NCBI GenBank assembly: GCA_000715685.1
Contig: KL569460.1
Coordinates: 21,187-26,830 of the forward strand
Direction of reading: 5' to 3'
Source of the DNA: Streptomyces lilacinus
Lineage (GTDB): Bacteria; Actinomycetota; Actinomycetes; Streptomycetales; Streptomycetaceae
DNA length: 5,644 nucleotides
Shown piece after piece: positions 1 to 4,740 of this stretch. The notes beneath the pieces were generated by a model. It searched no databases and was not told the origin of the DNA. It saw only the letters and a program-made list of their open reading frames with translations. Position 1 is the first letter of the stretch. Every line of letters starts with the position of its first letter. A program made the translations under genes and the position numbers.

Positions 1-732
1 GGGCGGGGGCGTGCCGGTGTCGGCCGTGGCCAGTTGCACCTCGGCGAGCTGGGTGACGGGCTCGCCGCCGTTGCGGGTTATCTCCAGCCGGAACTGGCGG
101 TAGGGGGCCGTGCCGGCGAAGGAGAACTCCCGGGTCTGCTGCCGCTTTTCGAAGATCTCGTCGTGGCGGGTGTCGAGGGTGGTCCAGGCCTTGCCGTCGT
201 CGGAGCCCTTGAGGGTCCAGTCCCGGGGGTCGCGGGCGGGGGCGTCGTTCGCCGAGGTCAGGGCGTAGCGCACGGCCCGCACCGGCTGGGCCAGCTCGAA
301 TTCCAGCCACGCGGACCGCTCGAAGTCGAGCCATTTGGTCGCGCTCTCCCCGTCGACCAGGTTCTCCTTCACCTCGCCGGCCTCGGTGTGCTCGCCACTG
401 GCGCGGACGGCGGTCACCTTGTCGGTGACGTTGCCGGGGATGCCGCTGGAGTCGTCGCCGTCGACCCCCGCGGCGCGCCGGCGCCCGTCGCGGCCGGTCT
501 CGACGGTATTGAGCCAATCGGGCTGCGGCTCGCCGGCCTCGAAGGAGGAGGCGAACCGTTCGGAGGCGGGGGAGCCGGGGGCCCCCGGGGAGGCGGCGGC
601 GCCGGGCGGGGCGGCGACCTGAGCGCCCGTCACCAGGGCGGTGACCAGCAGGAGGGCCAGGGGAGGGGCGAGATTGCGGGGGAGACGGCGGGTCAGGTGA
701 CGCCATCGGCGGTGCCCGGGTCCGTGTCGCAT
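1..732 (-). CDS. Secreted glycoside hydrolase, probably GH92 alpha-mannosidase (partial, N-terminal 244 codons)
   Basis: Read on the minus strand from ATG at 732-730, the frame is open for 244 codons to the window edge, so the C-terminal part and stop are missing. A GGAGAGG ribosome site (745-739) sits six bases before the ATG. Residues 1-47 form an export signal: an Arg-rich N-terminus, a hydrophobic stretch at about 21-40, and an Ala-rich end that suits signal peptidase I. A Pro/Ala/Ser linker follows. Residues about 100-236 look like an F5/8 type C carbohydrate-binding fold, with the pieces GNVTDKV, LVDGESATKWL, ALTSANDAPARDPRDWTLKG and QLAEVQL. This opening is typical, as I recall it, of large Streptomyces GH92 exo-alpha-mannosidases, which trim mannose from glycans outside the cell. 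The catalytic domain is not in view, so another hydrolase family with the same domain remains possible. Expression is probably controlled by the LacI-type palindrome upstream. Confidence 0.78.
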   Translation of the reverse strand, partial: MRHGPGHRRWRHLTRRLPRNLAPPLALLLVTALVTGAQVAAPPGAAASPGAPGSPASERFASSFEAGEPQPDWLNTVETGRDGRRRAAGVDGDDSSGIPGNVTDKVTAVRASGEHTEAGEVKENLVDGESATKWLDFERSAWLEFELAQPVRAVRYALTSANDAPARDPRDWTLKGSDDGKAWTTLDTRHDEIFEKRQQTREFSFAGTAPYRQFRLEITRNGGEPVTQLAEVQLATADTGTPPP

Positions 733-754
733 CCCTTGCCTCTCCGTTGAATCC

Positions 755-782
755 GACAAACCATCAGACAAACATCAGACAA
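755..782. repeat. Three phased GACAA repeats
   Basis: GACAA occurs at 755-759, 767-771 and 778-782, about one helical turn apart (12 and 11 bases). The two inner units share the longer word CATCAGACAA (762-771 and 773-782). A fourth GACAA lies at 806-810. The last unit of the phased set is the left half of the perfect palindrome at 778-789. Phasing on one DNA face suggests repeated contacts by a protein, or a simple local duplication. It lies just upstream of the hydrolase gene on the minus strand. Confidence 0.5.
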
Positions 783-789
783 CGTTGTC
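778..789. promoter_or_regulatory. LacI/GalR-type operator candidate, GACAACGTTGTC
   Basis: The 12 bases are a perfect palindrome with a central CG. Symmetric sites with an AACGTT or similar CG-centred core are the hallmark of LacI/GalR-family regulators, which often guard sugar hydrolase genes in actinomycetes. It lies 46 bases upstream of the hydrolase ATG, where a bound repressor would sit on or just downstream of the promoter. The repressor gene is not in the window, so the cognate regulator and its sugar are unknown. Confidence 0.6.
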
Positions 790-821
790 ATCCGTATCGC
801 GCAGAGACAAGTAGGGCGCGA

Positions 822-836
822 GACACCAGTGGTGTC
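822..836. promoter_or_regulatory. 15-base palindrome GACACCAGTGGTGTC, possible operator
   Basis: Two perfect 7-base arms (GACACCA and TGGTGTC) flank a single central base. On the minus strand its edge forms TTGACA (838-833), a consensus -35 hexamer facing the hydrolase gene, but I see no good -10 at 17-18 bases, only a weak TACTTG. It is centred about 45 bases from the CG-centred palindrome at 778-789, and the two have different arm sequences, so they probably bind different proteins. I do not recognise the regulator. Confidence 0.45.
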
Positions 837-915
837 AAGGGTCTCGGGCTGGTGTCGCCGGCCGGGGAAGGGGGCAGCAACACGGGGAACGGAGCCGGGC
901 GGCGGTGGCGCGCCG

Positions 916-961
916 CGAGGTCTCAACTCGGGAAAGGCCACGAGGTCTCAACTCGGGAAAG
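916..961. repeat. Two direct copies of a 21-base word, period 25
   Basis: The words at 916-936 and 941-961 are identical over 21 bases, beginning CGAGGTCTCAACTCGGG and ending AAAG, with GCCA between them. Each copy holds a partial inverted repeat (CGAG ... CTCG). The pair ends 26 bases upstream of the predicted -35 of ngcE, a fitting place for an activator or a cooperative repressor. A short tandem duplication or an assembly slip is the plain alternative. I know no regulator with this site. Confidence 0.6.
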
Positions 962-987
962 ACTGGCCTGCAATGCCGCTTTCGATC

Positions 988-1016
988 TTGCCCAGTTGAT
1001 CGGAGTGGACTATACC
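988..1016 (+). promoter_or_regulatory. Predicted sigma-70-like promoter of ngcEFG
   Basis: TTGCCC at 988-993 (4 of 6 to TTGACA) and TATACC at 1011-1016 (4 of 6 to TATAAT) are separated by exactly 17 bases, the optimal spacing. This is an AT-richer patch in a very GC-rich setting. Transcription would start near 1023, giving a leader of roughly 228 bases. The -10 lies inside the DasR-type site, which supports both calls. Confidence 0.5.
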
Positions 1017-1019
1017 TGT
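1004..1019. promoter_or_regulatory. DasR-responsive element (dre) candidate
   Basis: AGTGGACTATACCTGT matches the palindromic dre consensus AGTGGTCTAGACCACT at 12 of 16 positions, including the AGTGG left end, the central CTA and the ACC of the right half. DasR is the GntR-family repressor of GlcNAc and chitin genes in Streptomyces and is released by aminosugar phosphates such as glucosamine-6-phosphate. Its position over the predicted -10 and ahead of a GlcNAc/chitobiose importer is what one expects of a genuine repressor site. The consensus is from memory. Confidence 0.65.
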
Positions 1020-1066
1020 CGAACAGTCCGGGGCGGCCCGGCGGCCGACCGGATCCGGGGGAGAGC

Positions 1067-1087
1067 CTGTCTCTTATACACAGACAG
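1067..1087. other. Tn5 mosaic end / Nextera adapter remnant (likely artefact)
   Basis: Bases 1067-1082 read CTGTCTCTTATACACA, identical to the first 16 of the 19 bases of the Tn5 mosaic end used in Nextera library kits. They are followed by GACAG, the last five bases of the same element in the other orientation. This looks like a collapsed adapter-to-adapter junction, as in mate-pair libraries. The AT-rich word stands out from the GC-rich flanks, and a chance 16-base match in a window this size is very improbable. It also forms a 7-base inverted repeat with flanking bases (GCCTGTC 1065-1071, GACAGGC 1083-1089). Real leader sequence here may be altered or missing. A true Tn5 scar is less likely. 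Confidence 0.85.
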
Positions 1088-1120
1088 GCCCTGCCGTGGC
1101 GACCTCTTCCCGGCGCACAC

Positions 1121-1157
1121 CCAGCACCAAGCTTCAGCAATCCAGCACCACGCTTCA
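1121..1157. repeat. Two near-identical 16-base direct repeats in the ngcE leader
   Basis: CCAGCACCAAGCTTCA (1121-1136) and CCAGCACCACGCTTCA (1142-1157) differ at one base and are 21 bases apart, two helical turns. They fall in the transcribed leader, about 100 bases before the ngcE start. The spacing would suit a dimeric DNA-binding protein acting as a roadblock, but no known motif is recognised and a local duplication is equally possible. Confidence 0.5.
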
Positions 1158-1250
1158 ACTGACCCGCGGTGTCGGGCCCTTCGGCGGTGGCGAATGCGCA
1201 AGGGGAGACCGCAACACCGCCTGAGTCCTGGAGAAGGCGAGGACTTGAGC

Positions 1251-2681
1251 ATGGGATCCACCTCGGAATTCAGCCGACGAGACCTGATCAGACGAGCCGC
1301 GGCACTGGGGCTCGTCGCAGTGCCCACGATGAGCGCGCTGACCGCCTGCGCCAGCGGGGACAGCGGTGGCGGGAACCAGGTCGACAAGGGCGAGAAGAGT
1401 GCCAAGAACCCGCTCGCGGTCAACGAGAGCGCGCCCCTCGACGTCGTCATCTTCGACGGCGGATTCGGCCAGCAGTACGCCAAGGACGCCGAGGCCGAAT
1501 ACAAGAAGGCCTTCCCCAAGGCACAGGTGAAGCACGCCGCCACCCAGGAGATCCAGACCCAGCTCCAGCCCCGCTTCAACGGCGGCACCCCACCGGACCT
1601 CATCGACAACTCCGGTGCCAAACAAATGGACATGGGCACCCTCGTCGGCAAGAAACAGCTCACCGACCTCAACGCCCTGCTGGACGCCCCCTCCTACGAC
1701 GACCCGTCGAAGAAGGTCCGCGACACCCTGCGCCCCGGCGTCGTGGAAATGGGTCAGTTCGACGGCAACGAGACCTGGATCCTCTACTACGCCTACACCG
1801 TCTACGGCGTGTGGTACTCGAAGACGAACCTGGCGAAGCTCGACGCGCGGTACCCCGAGACCTGGGACGAGATGCTCAAGGTCTGCGAGGCGGCGAAGAA
1901 GAAGGGCATCGCCGGCTGGACCTACGCGGGCAAGTACCCCTACTACCTGCCGTTCAGCCTCTACCCCTTCATCGCCAAGATCGGCGGCGTCGAGGTGCTG
2001 AACAAAATCGACAACCTCGAGCCGAACGCGTGGAAGGACCCGGCGGTCAAGGCCGCCTTCGAGGCCTACTACGAGCTCTACAAGAAGGGCTACATCCTCC
2101 AGGGCACCCCCGGCCTGACCCACATCGAGTCGCAGACCGCCTGGAACGAGGGCAAGGCCCTCTTCATCCCCAACGGCTCCTGGGTGGAGAACGAGTCGAA
2201 GAAGACCACGCCCCAGGACTTCCAGATGGCGGTCGGGGCGCCCTCCGGCCTCGACAAGAGCGACAAGCTGCCCTTCGGCACGATCTGGGCCTCCGGCGGC
2301 GAGCCCTTCATCGTCCCGAAGAACGCCAAGAACCCCCAGGGCGGCATGGAACTGCTGCGCACCATGCTGGGCAGGAAGTCCACCCAGAACTTCATCAAGT
2401 CCGTCTCCTCGCTCACCTCCCTCAACGGCGGCACCGACGGCCTCAGCCTGCCGTCGGGTCTCGCCTCCTCCCAGGAGGCCCTGACCAAGGCCGGCAAGAA
2501 CGTCGTCAATCCCCGGCTGCAGGACTGGTACGTCGCCCTGCAGAAGGAGAAGATCGGCGTCGCGACGCTCGGCGAGATGATGGCCGGCCGCCTGACCCCC
2601 GACGAGGCGATCACCAAGATCCAGCGCTTCGCCGACGACACCGCGAAGGACAGCTCCGTCAAGAAGTACAAGCACAAGTGA
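1251..2681 (+). CDS. ngcE: NgcE-type N-acetylglucosamine/N,N'-diacetylchitobiose-binding lipoprotein
   Basis: A 476-residue extracellular solute-binding protein of an ABC sugar importer. It captures GlcNAc and chitobiose released from chitin and hands them to the NgcFG permease. ATG 1251 is chosen because GAGGA (1239-1243) lies seven bases upstream and the protein then opens with a proper signal: SRRDLIRRAA (residues 8-17) is a twin-arginine motif, a hydrophobic stretch follows, and LTAC (30-33) is a lipobox, so Cys33 should be lipidated and anchor the mature protein outside the membrane. A Gly/Ser/Lys linker precedes the binding domain, which has the family 1 binding-protein pattern (TPPDLIDNSG near 118-127, then many Trp and Tyr residues that could stack on sugars). 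It fits my memory of S. coelicolor SCO6005, described as a lower-affinity chitobiose binder. First gene of the operon; ngcF begins 12 bases on. The frame stays open upstream to 747, but that extension has no protein character. Confidence 0.92.
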   Translation: MGSTSEFSRRDLIRRAAALGLVAVPTMSALTACASGDSGGGNQVDKGEKSAKNPLAVNESAPLDVVIFDGGFGQQYAKDAEAEYKKAFPKAQVKHAATQEIQTQLQPRFNGGTPPDLIDNSGAKQMDMGTLVGKKQLTDLNALLDAPSYDDPSKKVRDTLRPGVVEMGQFDGNETWILYYAYTVYGVWYSKTNLAKLDARYPETWDEMLKVCEAAKKKGIAGWTYAGKYPYYLPFSLYPFIAKIGGVEVLNKIDNLEPNAWKDPAVKAAFEAYYELYKKGYILQGTPGLTHIESQTAWNEGKALFIPNGSWVENESKKTTPQDFQMAVGAPSGLDKSDKLPFGTIWASGGEPFIVPKNAKNPQGGMELLRTMLGRKSTQNFIKSVSSLTSLNGGTDGLSLPSGLASSQEALTKAGKNVVNPRLQDWYVALQKEKIGVATLGEMMAGRLTPDEAITKIQRFADDTAKDSSVKKYKHK

Positions 2682-2693
2682 GCGGCGGCGGGC

Positions 2694-3594
2694 ATGCAGC
2701 ACGGTAAGTACCGCTTCATCGCGGGATTCCTGGTCCTGCCCCTGGCGATCTACGGGATCTTCGTGATCTCGCCGTTCGTGCAGGCCATTTACTACTCCTT
2801 CACGGACTGGACCGGGCTGAGCCCCGACTTCAGGATGACGGGACTGGAGAACTACCAAAGGCTCTGGAACGACGACGTGTTCTGGAAGGCCGTCGGGCAC
2901 AACGTCCTGCTGCTGCTCGTGCTGCCGCTGGTGACGCTCGGGCTCGGGCTGTTCTTCGCCTTCATGCCGCAGGAAGAACGCGGCGGTCGCCGGGGTGCGC
3001 GGCTCGAACGTCTACAAAATCGTCTACTTCTTTCCCCAGGTCCTCTCCATCGCCATCGTCGCCCTGCTCTTCCAGTTCGCCTACAACCCCAACAGCGGTG
3101 CCCTCAACTCCTTCCTCGACGCCGTCGGACTCGACTCCGTACGGCCGGAATGGCTGGGCGACCCGCGACTGGCGCTGTGGTGCGTCATGGCGGTGATGGT
3201 GTGGAGCAACGTCGGCTTCTACGTCGTGCTCTTCTCCGCGGGCATGAGCTCCATCCCGCGGGACTTCTACGAGGCCGCGCTCCTGGACGGCGCCAACCGC
3301 GTCCAGACCTTCTTCCGGATCACGCTTCCGCTGCTGTGGGACACCGTGCAGACCGGCTGGGTCTACATGGGCATCATGGCGCTCGACTCGTTCGCCGTCG
3401 TGCAGATCATGACCGTCGGGCCGGGCGGACCGGACTACTCCACGGAAGTGCTGTCCTTCTACCTCTACACCAAGGCGTTCCGCGACGGGCAGGCCGGCTA
3501 CGCGACGACGCTCGGCGTCGCCCTGCTCATCGTCACCCTGCTCTTCGCGGGCGTCGTCCTCAAGCTCGGCCGGCGCGAACGGCTGGAGTACTGA
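2694..3594 (+). pseudogene. ngcF: NgcF-type sugar ABC permease, frameshifted near 2967 (probably a sequence error)
   Basis: A MalF-type inner-membrane permease that pairs with NgcG to pass GlcNAc/chitobiose. The ATG at 2694 gives MQHGKYRFIAGF, a first membrane span (about 8-30) and a second (about 67-90) ending FFAFM at residue 91. The family signal then moves to the next frame: from about 2968 this reads RRKNAAVAGVRGS, YFFPQVLSIAIV, two or more spans, the ABC-contact EAA loop (EAALLDGA at 3271-3294) and the C-terminus RRERLEY with TGA at 3592-3594. Third-position G/C follows the same switch. The LN-containing turn expected after the second span is missing, which fits loss of about 14 bases (2 modulo 3) between 2966 and 2967. 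There is no clear slippery site. If real, the importer would be inactive; an assembly error is likelier given the adapter remnant upstream. The ribosome site is weak, suggesting coupling to ngcE. Confidence 0.85.
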
Positions 3595-4517
3595 TGGCCG
3601 TGACGACGGAACCCACCGAGGGGAGCAGCGCCGTGACCTCGCGCGCCGGCAAGGCCCGCACCGGAGCGGACCGGCGGGGGACGGGCGGCGAGGGCGGCGT
3701 CCTCAACGTCTTCTCCCACGGCATCCTGCTGCTGTGGGCCCTCATGGTCACCCTGCCGCTGCTGTGGGCGGTGATGAGCGCCTTCAAGACCGACCGGGAG
3801 ATCTTCACCTCCCCCTGGGCGCCGCCGAGCGGCCTGCACGTCGACGCCTGGGGCCGCGCCTGGTCGCAGGCCCACATGAGCGAGTACTTCCTGAACTCGC
3901 TCATCGTCGTGGCGGGTTCGCTCGCCGGCACGATGCTGCTCGGCTCGATGGCGGCCTACGTGCTGGCCCGCTTCGACTTCCCCGGCAACCGCTTCATCTA
4001 TTTCCTCTTCGTCGGCGGGATGAGCTTTCCCGTCATCCTGGCGCTCGTCCCGCTGTTCTTCGTGATGAAGAACATGCACCTGCTCAACACCTATCCCGGA
4101 CTGATCCTCGTCTACATCGCCTATTCGCTGCCCTTCACGATCTTCTTCCTCAGCGGTTTCTTCCGGACCCTGCCCACGTCCGTGGCCGAGGCGGCGATGA
4201 TCGACGGGGCGTCCCACACCCGCACCTTCTTCCAGGTGATGCTGCCGATGGCCAAGCCGGGCCTGATCAGCGTCGGGATCTTCAATTTCCTGGGCCAGTG
4301 GAACCAGTACCTGCTGCCGACGGTGCTGAACGTGGGCGACGAGGACAAGAAGCTGCTGCCCCAGGGCCTGGTCGCGCTCGCGGTCAGCCAGGGCTACAAG
4401 GGCGACTGGTCCGGGCTCTTCGCCGGCCTGGTCATGGCCATGCTGCCGGTGCTCGCCGCGTACATCGTCTTCCAGCGCCAGGTCCAGGCGGGGCTGACGG
4501 CGGGGGCGCTGAAGTAG
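3594..4517 (+). CDS. ngcG: NgcG-type sugar ABC permease
   Basis: A 307-residue MalG-type permease, partner of NgcF in the GlcNAc/chitobiose importer. The ATG at 3594 overlaps the ngcF stop (TGATG), with GGAG at 3585-3588 five bases before it, so translation is probably coupled. Residues 1-37 are a polar cytoplasmic tail rich in Thr, Gly and Arg. Six membrane spans follow at about 41-64, 100-124, 133-157, 166-190, 222-242 and 275-296. The EAA loop between spans four and five reads EAAMIDGASHTRTFFQVMLP (199-218), with the invariant Gly205 and the LP ending; it docks the ATPase. Length and spans are normal for the family, and the C-terminus is complete (AGALK, TAG). No ATPase gene follows; related Streptomyces importers use the shared ATPase MsiK. 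Because ngcF is frameshifted, the ngcF start codon and ngcG happen to lie in one open frame, but they are separate proteins. Confidence 0.92.
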   Translation: MAVTTEPTEGSSAVTSRAGKARTGADRRGTGGEGGVLNVFSHGILLLWALMVTLPLLWAVMSAFKTDREIFTSPWAPPSGLHVDAWGRAWSQAHMSEYFLNSLIVVAGSLAGTMLLGSMAAYVLARFDFPGNRFIYFLFVGGMSFPVILALVPLFFVMKNMHLLNTYPGLILVYIAYSLPFTIFFLSGFFRTLPTSVAEAAMIDGASHTRTFFQVMLPMAKPGLISVGIFNFLGQWNQYLLPTVLNVGDEDKKLLPQGLVALAVSQGYKGDWSGLFAGLVMAMLPVLAAYIVFQRQVQAGLTAGALK

Positions 4518-4529
4518 CCCACCGACACC

Positions 4530-4565
4530 GCCTCCGGGGCAGGTCTGCGCGCCCGTCCCGGAGGC
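4530..4565 (+). terminator. Terminator hairpin after ngcG
   Basis: GCCTCCGGG (4530-4538) and CCCGGAGGC (4557-4565) form a perfect nine-pair GC-rich stem around an 18-base loop, starting 12 bases after the ngcG stop. There is no T-tract, which is usual for terminators in Streptomyces. It should end the ngcEFG transcript and separate it from the regulator gene. Confidence 0.65.
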
Positions 4566-4608
4566 CCCCCGCGATGGCTCGCCGACCGGCCGAACCCTTA
4601 CGCTGTGA

Positions 4609-4624
4609 CGTCAACCCCTTGACG
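4609..4624. promoter_or_regulatory. 16-base palindrome CGTCAACCCCTTGACG ahead of the ROK gene
   Basis: Six-base arms CGTCAA and TTGACG flank CCCC. The left arm overlaps a further perfect palindrome, TGACGTCA (4606-4613), and the right arm doubles as a good -35 (TTGACG). No convincing -10 lies at normal spacing; TAGAGT (4649-4654) is 24 bases away. The site is about 120 bases ahead of the regulator start and is a candidate operator, perhaps for self-control by the ROK protein, but no known motif is recognised. Confidence 0.4.
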
Positions 4625-4671
4625 GGACGCAACGCTGGCGGCTCAGCTTAGAGTTCACATGTTGTACGGAT

Positions 4672-4699
4672 GGCCGGGCTCCAGAGCCGTAGCCCGGCC
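4672..4699 (+). promoter_or_regulatory. Strong hairpin just upstream of the ROK regulator
   Basis: GGCCGGGCT (4672-4680) and AGCCCGGCC (4691-4699) form a perfect nine-pair stem with a 10-base loop. It ends 41 bases before the regulator start codon, so in a transcript begun upstream it would sit in the leader. It could act as a second terminator against read-through from ngcG, as an attenuator, or as an RNA-stabilising structure. There is no T-tract to decide between these. Confidence 0.5.
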
Positions 4700-4740
4700 C
4701 TCGGGGCGGTGGTCGTGCCGGCCCGGTGAGGCGGGAGTGG

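Larger units (their letters stand above)
733..1250. other. Divergent intergenic control region between the hydrolase gene and ngcE
   Basis: This 518-base stretch has no convincing coding frame: the open frames here are extensions or shadows without a ribosome site or recognisable protein. It is less GC-rich near 751-815 and 960-1020 than the flanking genes, as expected for promoters. From left to right it holds GACAA repeats ending in a perfect 12-base palindrome, a 7+1+7 palindrome, a 25-base-period direct repeat, a plus-strand promoter with a DasR-type site, an apparent sequencing-adapter remnant, and a 16-base direct repeat in the leader. The predicted ngcE leader from the promoter to the ATG is about 225-230 bases, long enough to hold further control, but I recognise no riboswitch. 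Confidence 0.7.

Noticed and set aside
747..1250. Upstream extension of the ngcE frame to an ATG at 747
   Set aside because: The added 168 residues have no family character and cross the promoter, repeats and adapter remnant. The 1251 ATG has a good ribosome site and gives a proper Tat/lipoprotein signal.
1051..1271. Cluster of common cloning sites (GGATCC at 1051 and 1254, AAGCTT at 1129, GAATTC at 1266), suggesting vector sequence
   Set aside because: They are widely spaced, not in a polylinker arrangement, and the last two lie inside native ngcE codons.
1155..2900. Long antisense open frame (581 codons) opposite ngcE
   Set aside because: A usual GC-rich shadow frame; the composition is Val/Leu/Gly/Arg-rich with no domain, and the plus strand carries a clear ngcE.
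2960..2995. Programmed ribosomal frameshifting in ngcF
   Set aside because: No slippery heptamer, no nearby in-frame stop to pause on, and a conserved short segment appears to be missing, which frameshifting would not explain.
3498..4217. Antisense open frame opposite ngcG
   Set aside because: Shadow of a well-recognised permease; Gln/Glu/Arg-rich with no family features.
2694..4517. A single 607-residue fused permease
   Set aside because: The middle third (about 2967-3593) in this frame is Arg/Pro-rich nonsense, while the true permease sequence runs in the next frame. The fusion is a by-product of the ngcF frameshift.
4619..4654. Promoter TTGACG ... TAGAGT for the ROK gene
   Set aside because: The 24-base spacer is too long for a normal sigma-70-type promoter; kept only as a palindrome.
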